Part shown: positions 15,920 to 25,245 of the stretch, one piece after another | Layout: the number at the start of each line of letters is the position of its first letter | Position numbering within the stretch: position 1 is the stretch's first letter | Assembly: GCA_964462035.1 (NCBI GenBank) | Contig: CAYXAP010000008.1 | Location: 1 to 64,000, forward strand | Reading direction: 5' to 3' | DNA length: 64,000 nt | From: UBA1660 sp964462035 | Lineage (GTDB): Bacteria; Myxococcota_A; Polyangia; Polyangiales; Houyiibacteriaceae | Position numbers and translations under genes: made by a program | The notes under the pieces: model-generated | Databases searched by the model: none | Seen by the model: only the letters and a program-made list of their open reading frames with translations | Told to the model about the DNA's origin: nothing

Positions 15920-17356
15920 CTAACGCATGATTTCGGCGGCGAGCGCCGGGTCCGGGTTGACCTCCCCGAAGAAGCGGTGCCGGAAGCGACCCTTCTGGGT
16001 CAGCAGCCGTGCGCACATGCGGTCGATCGCGGCCACCGAGAGCACCGTCTGGATGTAGCCCTCGATCAGGTCGTCGGTGCCGATACCCAGCTTGTTGAAG
16101 TCACGGTTGTCGACCAGCAGCAGGCGCTCGGTCTCACTCTTCCACTCGCCGTCGGCGAGCTTCACCGAGAGGTTGGTGCCGAGCATCTCCCACGAGGACG
16201 CCACGCCATCCAGCTCCGCGGTGAGCCCCTTGCGCGCGCGGCGTGCGTAGATGGCGATGGGCCGGAAGCCGTCCCGGCCGCCACCGACCATGAAGCGCAG
16301 GTCCGCCGCGTAGATGCGGTTGCGCTTATCGGGGACCGTACCGACGTGATAGAGCCGGCCGTTTCGACTCCGGCTGCTCCAGTGGAAGTTGCCGATCAGC
16401 GCCTGGACGATGAAGCGGTCGTAGCTCTGCTCGAGCTCCATGAACGCCTTCAGCTCGGCGTCGTTGGTCAGGGTCCACACGCCCTGCCCCGCGTTGCTGT
16501 AGGGGTTCTTCACCACGGCTACCCCGCCCATGCGCTCGACCCAGAGCGGCACCTCCTGGTGGCCCACGTCCCAGATGGTCTCCGGCGTACGGATGCGTAG
16601 CCCGCGTTCGCGCAGGTCCGCGTTGAAGAGGTCGTAAGCCTTGGCTGCGAGCAACTTGTTCCGGCCACCAGCGAGGCACGCGAGGATCGGATTGAAGATC
16701 ATCGTCTTCGTGACCGGGGGGATTCGCTGCCAGGGCGCCTGGGTCACGTAGCGGAAGGCCGCCCGGATGGGCTTCCACTCTCCCTCGTGGCGGACCTCGA
16801 GGATGCCGTCGTCGAAGCGGACGAACTGGTCGTGGCCGTCCTTGAAGCAAGGGACGAGCAACACGGTCTCGCCGGTGAGGTCGGCCAACGTCGCGGCGTA
16901 GCCCGAGGCCTCCATCTCGTTCTTGTCGTAGAGCACGGCGAGGCCGCCACTCGGCAGGCGCGCCTTCTCGAGCCGCCGCATGAAGGTGTGCTCCAAGAGC
17001 CGCTGGTAGCCCCCGTGCTCGGCGTGATCGTCGAAGAGCGGCATCGACTTCTGCCCAGACGGGCACGAGTTGGTCTCGATCACCACGATTCGCCGCGCGC
17101 CGCTCTCGTTGGTGATGACGAAGAGGTCTGCGCCGCCCCAGCGGAAGTGGCGCGGTCGATAGGCGAGCGCCTCCCGAACCGCCGCGGGGTCCGCCTCCGG
17201 GTGCAGGTGCACGTAGCGCTCGGCGATGCGCTCGTTGCCGAGGGTCAGGAAGCTCTTCACCAGCGGGTGTAGCTGCGCATTCAGGACCCGCGGATAGAAG
17301 TGCCTCTCCGGCTCGAAGTCACCGGGGGCGTAGACGCGAATGCTCCGCTCACTCAT
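15920..17356 (-). CDS. Large protein with ATP-grasp-like features
   Basis: A 478-aa cytoplasmic protein. A strand-rich middle and a segment VAVVKNPYSNAGQGVW resemble the Lys-containing strand and glycine-rich loop of ATP-grasp ligases. IVVIETNSCPSGQKS (about 89-103) and GGRNKLLAAKAYDLFN add to the resemblance. The late FMVGGGRDGFRPIAIYARRA looks like the strand pair near the metal site. The order of these pieces suggests a permuted ATP-grasp, but I cannot confirm it. No transporter or peptide-synthesis partner is adjacent. ATG at 17356 is used because the 12 codons upstream are not conserved-looking. If an ATP-grasp, it would join a carboxylate to an amine or thiol; the substrate is unknown. 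Confidence 0.6.
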   Translation of the reverse strand: MSERSIRVYAPGDFEPERHFYPRVLNAQLHPLVKSFLTLGNERIAERYVHLHPEADPAAVREALAYRPRHFRWGGADLFVITNESGARRIVVIETNSCPSGQKSMPLFDDHAEHGGYQRLLEHTFMRRLEKARLPSGGLAVLYDKNEMEASGYAATLADLTGETVLLVPCFKDGHDQFVRFDDGILEVRHEGEWKPIRAAFRYVTQAPWQRIPPVTKTMIFNPILACLAGGRNKLLAAKAYDLFNADLRERGLRIRTPETIWDVGHQEVPLWVERMGGVAVVKNPYSNAGQGVWTLTNDAELKAFMELEQSYDRFIVQALIGNFHWSSRSRNGRLYHVGTVPDKRNRIYAADLRFMVGGGRDGFRPIAIYARRARKGLTAELDGVASSWEMLGTNLSVKLADGEWKSETERLLLVDNRDFNKLGIGTDDLIEGYIQTVLSVAAIDRMCARLLTQKGRFRHRFFGEVNPDPALAAEIMR

Positions 17357-17411
17357 CGGGGCGAGCGTCGGAGCTGGACCGCCTCGCGTCAAGGCGCCGT
17401 TGCGTGTTCCA

Positions 17412-18860
17412 TCAGCCCGGACGGAACTCGAACGGATGGCGCACCTCTCCCCCGTTCGCAGAGGACGGGAAGCGGAGCGAGGACACCGCTCGCACCATGC
17501 ACGAGCTCACCACCGGCGAGCCGAGCGTGTCCGCTCCCACCCGCACGTCTCGGACGCCACCGGAGGGATCGACTCGCCAACGGAGCGTGACCCTCCCAGC
17601 GAGACTCGGGTCGCGCCCGCGCTGGTAGCAGCGTCGCATCGCGCCACCCTGGCGACCGACCACGGATCGAACCACGGACGGGCTCAGGCGTCCGTCCGAC
17701 ACGGCCGGAGGTTCGGACGGCCGAGCCATCACCGACCTGCGCCTGCGCTGGTCGGGCGCGGGCCGTGCGCCCCCGGCGGCCTCGGTCGTGCCGATTCGAC
17801 CCGCGGCCCATGCCCAGGCGTCGTCCCAGGGCGCGCTGCCGTCGAACCGAAGGTTCGGGAGGAGCCCGGTACGGTGAGTGCTGTCCGGACACGCGGGCAG
17901 CTCCCCCCGAATGCGCTCCGTCGCGGCGAGGCTCCCGTCGGCGGCGAAGGCTTCGGCCACGATGTCCCTGGCGCGCCTGGACGAACGCTCGACGGACTGA
18001 CTCGTCGCCCCATCCGGCCCGGTCGACCGCACGAGATAGGAGCCACAGCTCCGGGCATCCCGCCACTCGGGACGCAGCCGCACGATCTCCTTCACGTCGC
18101 CCAGCTGCTGCACACCGTAGCGACGCATCCTGCCGAAGTGCCCTCCGTCGTCCGCCACGGCGAGCACCCCCGCCGCCCCCGGCTGCGCCTCCCACCCTCG
18201 CCCCACCCTCGCGAGCGCTTCGCGGGCGAGCTGGTCGCGCGCGTCGATCGAGCCCATGACGAGCTGCCCTTCCCACCGCACCGAGTCAGCGCCTTCCCGA
18301 GGAAGAGCAACGTGCGCCGTGATCGGCAGCCTGAGCGGCACCGACCGCTCGGAGAACGGCGTGGCCAGGTCGACGCCGGGCCTGAGCACCACGGGACCGG
18401 GCAGCTGGATGGAGCCGGTCGCGCCGGTGGCATGCGCGGCGCCGACCTGGACCGCCGTTCCCTCGGGACACTCCCGATGGTGGAGCCGAGAGCCGTGGAC
18501 AGCGAACACGCACTCGGTCCCGTGCGCCTGCATCATGCCGTCCTGGTAGCGGTAGACGAGAGGTAGCGGGACCGAGAGGGTCGTGAGGGCGTCGAAGTCG
18601 CCGTTCACGTGGATGGCGACCGCGGCGGTCAGCCCTTCCACCGCCCCTTCGACCTCGAGCTCACAACGCCCCTGGCCGTCGGTGGTGCACTCCCCGCGGG
18701 CCGGCGACGATCGAACCCGAGCTTCGACGCGAGTCCCCGGCTCCGCGCGCGCCGTGACCACGATCGCTTTCCGCTCCGGGTCCCACGCACCACTCACCGT
18801 AGGCTCGAGGCCGCACGCGACCATCCAGAGCGAGGCAGCAACAGCGACGCGCGCGACCAT
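17412..18860 (-). CDS. Lipoprotein with AgmX/PglI-type C-terminal domain
   Basis: A 482-aa predicted lipoprotein with signal peptide and lipobox MVAC (Cys at 17). The middle is strand-rich and unrecognised. The last about 95 residues match the AgmX/PglI (TonB-C-like) domain of myxobacterial proteins: a helix VVRSVVGRQGGAMRRCYQRG, the strand VTLRWRVDPSGGVRDVRVG, then SCMVRAVSSLRFP. In M. xanthus this domain occurs in proteins of gliding motility and envelope complexes. The paired Cys in 'RRCY' and 'SCMV' are typical and probably form a disulfide. ATG at 18860 gives the better signal; an ATG 13 codons upstream is possible. It follows the amylase genes on the other side with only 50 bases to the next stop. 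Confidence 0.7.
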   Translation of the reverse strand: MVARVAVAASLWMVACGLEPTVSGAWDPERKAIVVTARAEPGTRVEARVRSSPARGECTTDGQGRCELEVEGAVEGLTAAVAIHVNGDFDALTTLSVPLPLVYRYQDGMMQAHGTECVFAVHGSRLHHRECPEGTAVQVGAAHATGATGSIQLPGPVVLRPGVDLATPFSERSVPLRLPITAHVALPREGADSVRWEGQLVMGSIDARDQLAREALARVGRGWEAQPGAAGVLAVADDGGHFGRMRRYGVQQLGDVKEIVRLRPEWRDARSCGSYLVRSTGPDGATSQSVERSSRRARDIVAEAFAADGSLAATERIRGELPACPDSTHRTGLLPNLRFDGSAPWDDAWAWAAGRIGTTEAAGGARPAPDQRRRRSVMARPSEPPAVSDGRLSPSVVRSVVGRQGGAMRRCYQRGRDPSLAGRVTLRWRVDPSGGVRDVRVGADTLGSPVVSSCMVRAVSSLRFPSSANGGEVRHPFEFRPG

Positions 18861-18910
18861 GGGCCCAGCGTGCGCCACGCCGAGGATGGCGCCACGCATC
18901 GTTTCGGACG

Positions 18911-20554
18911 TCAGGGGGCGAGGACCAGCGCTTCGCGAGGGCCGAGCGCGACCGCCACCGAACCGTCACCGTCGACCGTGAACATCCCGCCGCCGAGCCG
19001 GTCGCGAAGCTCCGCCCCTGGCGTGAAGCCGGTCGGGATGGGGCCGGTGGAGCGCTTCAGGGCGTGCGCGTTGAGGACCACCAACACACGCTCCCCGTCC
19101 AGCTGGCGTTCGTAGGCGAGCAGACCGGCGTGGTCGACGTCGCTGAGGCCGTCCTCGTCGCTCGCGAAGCGGACCGTCAGGTCGCCGCCGACCAATGGCT
19201 GGAGCTCGGCTCGCAGGGCGCGCAGCTCCTGGATCCACGCCCAGGTCGGCGTGTCGCGCCGGTAGCCGGTGTCCCACATCCGCTCGCGGCTCTCGCCACC
19301 GCCCTGCCCGGTCAGCTCCTGCTCGGTGCCGTAGTAGAGACACGGGATCCCATCGATGGTGAACACCACCAGCAGCGCCAGGCGCGCGGCCTCGAACGAG
19401 TCCAGATCACCGCGGATGCGCCAGGTGTCGTGGTTGTCGACGAAGGTGACCCGAGAGCTCCACGGATCGAGACCGATGCCCCCTGGCTGCTCGAACGGCC
19501 GGAAGCGGGTGCGCGCGTCGGCGAGCGCGTCGACGGCGGTCGAGGCCGCGTTCCCGTCGAGGATCACTCCGTCGACGAGCTGGAGCTTGAGCGGGAAGTC
19601 GAGGAACGAGTCGAGGTCTCCCTCGTCGTCGGTGGTCACCGCCTGGGCGTCCGGGCTCCCATCGAAGGTCTCGCCGAAGAGGAAGAAGCGATGCTTGCCC
19701 ATCGCCGCCAGGCGCGCGCGGAGCCGACGGCCGAACTCGGGCCAGAACGCCTCTTCGACGTGGGGCACGGCATCGAGCCGGAAGCCGTCGACGTCGGTCT
19801 CGGCGACCCACCAGGCGTAGGTACTGACCAGAGCCTCGAGGATGCGCTCGTCGTCCGTCCGAAGGTCGCGCAGGCCGGTCGGGAAATCGCCGTAGATGCG
19901 GGCCTCGCCGCGCAGCCCCAGCCCGCGCCGTCGGTAGTCTTCGGCCCGCAGCTCGAAGGAGACACCGCCGCCGTCGAGCAGGTGCGGCCGCGCGGTCCAG
20001 ATCAGCGGCACGTCGTAGGGCATCGGCTGGTAGGGGGGCTCGATCTCGCCCATCCCCACCATGCCGTCGCCGTTCAAGTCGTAGTCGAAGACGCGGCCAG
20101 CGTGGTTGACCACCACGTCGACGACGACCGCCATGCCCCGGTCGTGCGCCTCGCGGACGAGCGCGCGCAGCTCGTCGAGGTCACCGAAGCGCGGATTCGG
20201 CGCGGTGAAGTCGCTCGCCCAGTAGCCGTGGTAGCCGTCCTCGTCGCCGGCCCGGTCCACGTTGGCGACCACCGGTGAGATCCAGAGCGCCGTCGCCCCC
20301 AGCGCCTCGATGTAGCCGAGGCGCTCGCGCAACCCGCGCCAGTCGCCGCCTTGATGGCGACGCAGGTCGCTCGGGTCCGGACCGATGCCGTTCTGGACGT
20401 CGTTGCTCGGGTCACCGTTCGCGAAGCGGTCGACGACGACCTGATAGATCAGCTGGTCTTCCCACCGCTCGACATGGGTCGACACCGAGGGCGGCGGCGG
20501 GCCCTCCCCGCAGGCCGCGACGAGCGCGACCACCCCGAGCCAGCGAAGGCTCAT
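18911..20554 (-). CDS. Alpha-amylase family (GH13) lipoprotein
   Basis: A 547-aa exported glycoside hydrolase: lipoprotein signal with Cys at 15 (LVAAC), then a GH13 barrel. The four GH13 regions are in order: VDVVVNHAG (about 143), GFRLDAVPH with the nucleophile Asp (about 256), LFGETFDG with the acid Glu (about 290) and FVDNHD (about 371). A beta domain closes the C-terminus. It probably hydrolyses starch or maltodextrin at the cell surface. Its ATG overlaps the stop of the second amylase gene by four bases (ATGA), so the two are translated together. Specificity among alpha-amylase, neopullulanase and transferase types cannot be set by eye. Confidence 0.88.
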   Translation of the reverse strand: MSLRWLGVVALVAACGEGPPPPSVSTHVERWEDQLIYQVVVDRFANGDPSNDVQNGIGPDPSDLRRHQGGDWRGLRERLGYIEALGATALWISPVVANVDRAGDEDGYHGYWASDFTAPNPRFGDLDELRALVREAHDRGMAVVVDVVVNHAGRVFDYDLNGDGMVGMGEIEPPYQPMPYDVPLIWTARPHLLDGGGVSFELRAEDYRRRGLGLRGEARIYGDFPTGLRDLRTDDERILEALVSTYAWWVAETDVDGFRLDAVPHVEEAFWPEFGRRLRARLAAMGKHRFFLFGETFDGSPDAQAVTTDDEGDLDSFLDFPLKLQLVDGVILDGNAASTAVDALADARTRFRPFEQPGGIGLDPWSSRVTFVDNHDTWRIRGDLDSFEAARLALLVVFTIDGIPCLYYGTEQELTGQGGGESRERMWDTGYRRDTPTWAWIQELRALRAELQPLVGGDLTVRFASDEDGLSDVDHAGLLAYERQLDGERVLVVLNAHALKRSTGPIPTGFTPGAELRDRLGGGMFTVDGDGSVAVALGPREALVLAP

Positions 20555-22632
20555 CGCAGCACGAGGAAGCTCCGCGCCGGCAGGGAGGTCGCGCCACCGC
20601 TGACGGTTCCACCGTTCAACAGGTCTTCGTGGTCGCCCGCCGGGAGGTTCACCGTGCGCGGTGCGTCGGCCTTGTTGATGGCCACCGTCACCGTGTCGTC
20701 GCAGCCAACCCGCTGGTAGACCCAGGTGTCCGCCGAGACCTCCACGGTCACCCGCCGCCCACGGCCGAGCACCGGGTTCTCGCCGCGCGCTCGCGCGAGC
20801 GCACGCACGTTTGCACGGAGCGCACGCTGGTGCGTGTTCAGGTCGCCATCGTCCCATTCCATCATGCGGCGGTTGTCCGGGTCCCCACCACCGGCGAGAC
20901 CGATCTCGTCGCCGTAGTAGATCAGCGGGACGCCCCCATTGGTCATCAGGACCGCGAACGCGACCCCCAGCCGCTCATAGGCAGCGGGGCCGGCGGGTTG
21001 CGAGGGAACCCAGTCCCAGCCGTTGCCGGGGTTGGAGCCCTCGCGGCAGTTGGTGATCTCTCGGCTCGCGTAGTGAATGGCCCGCGGGATGTCGTGGTTG
21101 CCGATGAACGTCGACATGATCGCGTCCTGCCCATAGTACGCATCGTTCGAGTCCATGAACGAGCTCAAGAAGCCGAGGTTGCCGCCCTCTTGGAAGACTG
21201 CCTCGCAGAGCCGGGCACGGAGCGGGAAGTCGAACTGGCCGTCGAGCATCGTGTCCGGATTCACGTACGACGCGAGCACGTCTTGCTGATCCCAGTCGTA
21301 GGTCTCGCCGACCATATAGAAGCGGTCGACCTCGCTGATGCGGGATTCGACCGCGGCGCGGAGATCAGTGAGCCAGACGAAGGGCACGTGCTTGATGGCG
21401 TCGAGGCGGTACCCGTCGATGCCGTACTCCTTTGCCCACCAGATGGCGTCGTTCACGGACCAGGCCCGCGCCTCGGCGTTCTCGTAGTCGAAAGGCGGCA
21501 GGTAGTCCGTGAACGCGCAGCGCGTGCCCCAGTAGGGATCGTTCCACACGTCACCGTCACCGCAGGTGCGGATGCTCCCGCTGTCGTAAGTGACCCAGTC
21601 GGGGTGGGCCATGAAGAGACCGCTCTCCGCGTCCACGTGATTCATCACGTAGTCGAAGAGGATCTTGATGCCGTGGCCATTGGCGCTGGTCGCCGCGTGG
21701 GCGCCGTCGATGAACGCGCGCAGATCTCCCTCGGTACCGATGCGCGACTCCACCAGCGGTCGTGGCGTCGGGTCGTCCGGGTCCGAGTAGTCGATGTTCG
21801 CCGGCTTGGGCCAGTAGCCATGATACGCGCTGTACATGCGCGGGTCGGCGCCCGGGTTGGTCGAGGCACCAGCGAGCTCACGGTTGTCGTAGGGCGCGCT
21901 CAGCCAGATCGAAGTGACGCCGAGGTCGGCGAGGTAGTCGAGGCGGTCGGTCGCGCCCTGCAGGTCTCCGCCAGCGTACTGGCCGCTCGGCCCGCTGGTC
22001 GCGTCACCACCGGTCGCACCGACAACCGGGTCGCTGGACCCGTCCGAGTCGCTGAACCGGTCGACCATCGCGAAGTACATCACCGTGTCGCGCCAATCGA
22101 AGTCGTCGACCTCGCCGCAGCCGGCGCTGCAGACGTCGAGCACGCTGTTGACCCCACCGAAGCCATCGGGCGCGGTCTGAGGGTTCGACGGATCGGCGAT
22201 CCACTCGCCATCGACGATGAGCTTGTACTGATGGCTGGCGATCGGTTCGATCAGGGTGGTCACCGTCCACTCGCCACCCACGAGCATCATCTCGAGCGCG
22301 CCGTCTTCGGCGGTCGCTGGCCAGGAGTCCCCCGGGGGCACCAGCCACGAGCCGCTCACCAGCACCGATGCCACCGCCGCATCGGCGTACGTGAAGGTCA
22401 CCTCGTTGCAGGGGGGCGGAGGCGGTCCCATGTCCGTCTCGATCGGCGGCGTGTCCCCATCGAGACAGGTCCCCGCGTCCCCACACCGCGGCGGGCGATA
22501 GGGCGGGACCATCGAGCCGTCCGGGCGGTCGGCGTCGAAACGGAAACCACCGTCCTTGGTGCCGCAGCCGACACCCAACGGCAGCAGAGTCCCCACGGCG
22601 GCGAGAAGCGAGAGGAAGCGAGCGAAGCCCAT
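20551..22632 (-). CDS. Alpha-amylase family (GH13) lipoprotein with glycogen-binding domain
   Basis: A 693-aa exported amylase. The lipoprotein signal ends LGVGC (Cys at 23). A short acidic linker with DMGPPPPP is followed by a CBM48/AMPK-type glycogen-binding domain (about 75-165; GSWLVPPGDSW, then HQYKLIVDGEW). The GH13 barrel follows: DYVMNHVDA (about 327), GYRLDAIKH (about 407), MVGETYDW (about 441), FIGNHD (about 509), all catalytic residues kept. The ATG at 22632 starts the signal peptide; the reading frame stays open upstream through the antisense of the ABC1 kinase gene, which is not real coding. First gene of the amylase pair; 78 bases separate it from the divergent kinase gene. Confidence 0.88.
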   Translation of the reverse strand: MGFARFLSLLAAVGTLLPLGVGCGTKDGGFRFDADRPDGSMVPPYRPPRCGDAGTCLDGDTPPIETDMGPPPPPCNEVTFTYADAAVASVLVSGSWLVPPGDSWPATAEDGALEMMLVGGEWTVTTLIEPIASHQYKLIVDGEWIADPSNPQTAPDGFGGVNSVLDVCSAGCGEVDDFDWRDTVMYFAMVDRFSDSDGSSDPVVGATGGDATSGPSGQYAGGDLQGATDRLDYLADLGVTSIWLSAPYDNRELAGASTNPGADPRMYSAYHGYWPKPANIDYSDPDDPTPRPLVESRIGTEGDLRAFIDGAHAATSANGHGIKILFDYVMNHVDAESGLFMAHPDWVTYDSGSIRTCGDGDVWNDPYWGTRCAFTDYLPPFDYENAEARAWSVNDAIWWAKEYGIDGYRLDAIKHVPFVWLTDLRAAVESRISEVDRFYMVGETYDWDQQDVLASYVNPDTMLDGQFDFPLRARLCEAVFQEGGNLGFLSSFMDSNDAYYGQDAIMSTFIGNHDIPRAIHYASREITNCREGSNPGNGWDWVPSQPAGPAAYERLGVAFAVLMTNGGVPLIYYGDEIGLAGGGDPDNRRMMEWDDGDLNTHQRALRANVRALARARGENPVLGRGRRVTVEVSADTWVYQRVGCDDTVTVAINKADAPRTVNLPAGDHEDLLNGGTVSGGATSLPARSFLVLR

Positions 22633-22710
22633 CGTCCTAGGACTACCATCATCTCGCCCAAACGGCCCGCGCTCGACGGCGCGGCCCGCGGGGGCTAACC
22701 CTTTCGGCGG

Positions 22711-24012
22711 ATGAGAGCGCTCCGGCTGACCTTTCGGTTCCTGCACGTCTTCTGGGTCTTCCTGGGAGCGGCCATCGTCTATGGCTTTCGGCGCTTCGCG
22801 CTGCTCTTCCGAGGCGGCGGGCGAGACGCCCGTGAACGGCTGCGCGGCGAGGTGCTGGCGAACACGTTCCAGCGGCTCGGCGCCACCTACGTGAAGTTCG
22901 GCCAGATCCTGAGCACCCGGCCCGACCTCTTCGGGCCCGGCATCACCGAATCGCTCGCCCGCCTGCAGGACCAGGTGCCGCCGATCCCCTTCAGCGAAGT
23001 GGAAGAGGTGCTGGACCTGGAGCTCGACCCGGCCACCCGTGCCAAGCTGGTGGTGGACCCGACGCCGATGGCGGCAGCCTCCGTGGCCCAGGTCCACCGC
23101 GCGACCTTCGAGGACCGCCCCATCGCGCTGAAGGTTCAGCGGAAGCTCGCTCGCCCGCAGGTAGAGCGCGACCTGGTGCTCATGGGCATCGGCGCGCGGC
23201 TCGCCGACAAGATCCCCACGCTGCGGCTCATGTCGCTCCCCGGCTCGGTGGAGCGTTTCTCCGAGGCGATGCACGGCCAGCTCGATTTCCGGTTGGAGGC
23301 CGCGAACAACCGCCGCTTCGCCGAGAACTTCGCTGACCTCGATGGGGTCGGCGTCCCGGCGCTCGAGGACGAGCTCTGCACCGAGCGCGTGCTCGGGATG
23401 GAGATGGTCGAAGGGGTCAAGGCGACCGACCCCCAGCGGGTGGGTGGCGACCGGGCAGCGCTCGCACGGCGCGGCCTGAGGGCGATCCTCCAGATGGTCT
23501 TCGAAGATGGCTTCGTGCACGCCGACCTGCATCCAGGGAACATCCTGCTGACCGCCGACGACGAGGTCATTCTCATCGACCTCGGGCTGGTCGCCGAGAT
23601 CGAAGACGACCTGCGGCACCCGTGGATCCAGACCTTCGTGGCCCTCGCCGGTCAGGACGGCGCGCTCGCGGCCAAGCTCTTCTACAGCTACGCGCCAGCG
23701 GTCGGCGACGTCGACTACGACGCGTTCGAGGCCGAGGTGCAGTCGCACTTCAAAGCGCTCGAGGGCAAGGCGCTCAACGAGCTCGAGGCGAGCAAGGTGC
23801 TCATGGGCATGATGAGCGTGCTCCGTCGGCACCGCGTTCAGATCGACCCGGTCTTCACGGTCGTGAACCTCGCGATGCTGGTCGCCGAAGGGCTCGGCAA
23901 ACAGCTGGACCCGACGCTCGATCTCATCGCCGAGGCGACCCCCTATCTCGCGAAAGCGCTGGCGACGGCGCCCCCGCCGCGACCGCCCCGACGCGACGCG
24001 CCGCGCCCCTGA
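22711..24012 (+). CDS. ABC1/UbiB family atypical kinase
   Basis: A 433-aa member of the AarF/UbiB family, which are protein-kinase-like ATPases needed for ubiquinone synthesis or related lipid metabolism. Family hallmarks: the KxGQ motif (VKFGQILSTRPDL), the Ala-rich loop PMAAASVAQVHRA in place of a Gly-rich loop, the Lys of ALKVQRK, and HADLHPGNIL followed by LIDLGL (metal-binding Asp). No predicted C-terminal membrane helix is clear. No other quinone gene is nearby, so the particular pathway is not shown. The ATG at 22711 is the only reasonable start. Confidence 0.9.
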   Translation: MRALRLTFRFLHVFWVFLGAAIVYGFRRFALLFRGGGRDARERLRGEVLANTFQRLGATYVKFGQILSTRPDLFGPGITESLARLQDQVPPIPFSEVEEVLDLELDPATRAKLVVDPTPMAAASVAQVHRATFEDRPIALKVQRKLARPQVERDLVLMGIGARLADKIPTLRLMSLPGSVERFSEAMHGQLDFRLEAANNRRFAENFADLDGVGVPALEDELCTERVLGMEMVEGVKATDPQRVGGDRAALARRGLRAILQMVFEDGFVHADLHPGNILLTADDEVILIDLGLVAEIEDDLRHPWIQTFVALAGQDGALAAKLFYSYAPAVGDVDYDAFEAEVQSHFKALEGKALNELEASKVLMGMMSVLRRHRVQIDPVFTVVNLAMLVAEGLGKQLDPTLDLIAEATPYLAKALATAPPPRPPRRDAPRP

Positions 24013-24051
24013 GTTGCGGTCCTCGCATGGCCCGCTGTTAGGGTCCGCCCA

Positions 24052-25194
24052 ATGGAATGGTTGCGATGCAGCGCACTTCTGCTCCTGCTCTCATGGGCAG
24101 GCGTGGTCGATGCACAGACGCCCCCGGTGCCCTCGGAGGGCGCCACCGGGGACACGGAGGGCACCAGCGAGGGAGACGTGGTCGAACCGGACGAACCGGA
24201 GCGACCACGCCCGCTGCGGGTCGGCGTCAGCGGGAGCGAGCCCTTCGTCATCCGCGAAGCGGAGCGGCTCGACGGGATCAGCGTCGCCATCTGGGAGGCG
24301 CTCGCTCAGGACCTGGGGGTCGAGTTCGAGCTCGTCCCGGTCGACACCCCCAACGACGCGATCGACCAGGTCGAGGCGGGGACCATCGACGTCGCGATCG
24401 GACCGATCAGCATCAGCTCCGCCCGCGCGCGCCGGGTCGCCTTCACGCAGCCCTACTACGAGAGCTCGATCTCGATCGCCGCACCGATCCGTGACCCGAG
24501 CGTTCTGGACCGGCTCGCGCCCTTCGTCAGCAGCGGTTTCCTCGGCGGCGCCGGCGCGCTGCTCTTCGTGCTCCTGGTGGTCGGCGCGGTGCTCTGGCTC
24601 GTCGAACGGAAGAAGAACGAGTCCATCGCGATGAAGCCGCTCTCTGGCATCGGCACCGGCGTCTGGCTCGCCATCGTGACCATGACGACCGTCGGCTACG
24701 GGGACCGCGTCCCGGAGACGCCCGCGGGGCGGGTGGTCGCTGGTGTCTGGATGCTGCTCTCCTTGGTGGTCGTGTCATCGCTGACGGCGTTCCTGGCGAC
24801 GGCCCTGACGGTCGCACAGCTCGACGACACCACCATCGCGCACGCGGAGGAGCTCGCGGAGCGGAAGGTCGCAGTGGTCGATGGAACGACGAGCGTCGCC
24901 TTCGCCAGCCGCTTTCGGGCACGGCTCGTTCGCGAGCCCGACCTGGAGGACGCGGTCCGCGCCGTGATCGATGAACGCGCGGAAGCGGTCGTCTACGACC
25001 GGCCAATTCTGCAGTGGCACCTCCGGGAGCTCGAGGACCACGGGTTGACCATCAGCGAGGACCGATACGAGCCGCTCGGCTACGGCTTCGCGGTGGCCCG
25101 AGACGCGAACGAGCTCAGCCACCACCTCGACGTCGCACTCCTGGGCCTCGAGGAGTCGAAAGACCTCGAGGAGATCATCAGCCGCTGGCTCTGA
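24052..25194 (+). CDS. GluR0-like ligand-gated potassium channel
   Basis: A 380-aa protein with the architecture of prokaryotic ionotropic glutamate receptors. It has a signal peptide (1-21), an acidic linker, and the first half of a periplasmic solute-binding domain (about 54-150, starting LRVGVSGSEPFVI). Then come a first membrane helix (about 164-184), a pore loop with the K+ selectivity filter TVGYGD (213-218), and a second membrane helix (about 227-252). The second half of the binding domain (about 265-370) follows. The split of the binding domain by the channel and the canonical filter are both seen directly. It should open a K+ path when a small ligand, perhaps an amino acid, binds outside the membrane. 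The ligand cannot be told. It lies 39 bases after the ABC1 kinase gene. Confidence 0.9.
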   Translation: MEWLRCSALLLLLSWAGVVDAQTPPVPSEGATGDTEGTSEGDVVEPDEPERPRPLRVGVSGSEPFVIREAERLDGISVAIWEALAQDLGVEFELVPVDTPNDAIDQVEAGTIDVAIGPISISSARARRVAFTQPYYESSISIAAPIRDPSVLDRLAPFVSSGFLGGAGALLFVLLVVGAVLWLVERKKNESIAMKPLSGIGTGVWLAIVTMTTVGYGDRVPETPAGRVVAGVWMLLSLVVVSSLTAFLATALTVAQLDDTTIAHAEELAERKVAVVDGTTSVAFASRFRARLVREPDLEDAVRAVIDERAEAVVYDRPILQWHLRELEDHGLTISEDRYEPLGYGFAVARDANELSHHLDVALLGLEESKDLEEIISRWL

Positions 25195-25245
25195 TCCACC
25201 GACGCAGAGGTTCTGACTGGTTCAGCGTGGATGATCGGCCTCGTC

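Noticed and set aside
22633..23832. Minus-strand open frame continuing the amylase gene upstream by 400 codons
   Set aside because: It is antisense to the ABC1 kinase gene and its translation is low in structure-like composition. The lipoprotein signal at 22632 marks the real start.
24052..25194. Plain two-helix potassium channel or ABC amino-acid binding protein
   Set aside because: The binding-protein halves flank the pore on both sides, so neither simple class fits; the GluR0 layout explains all segments.
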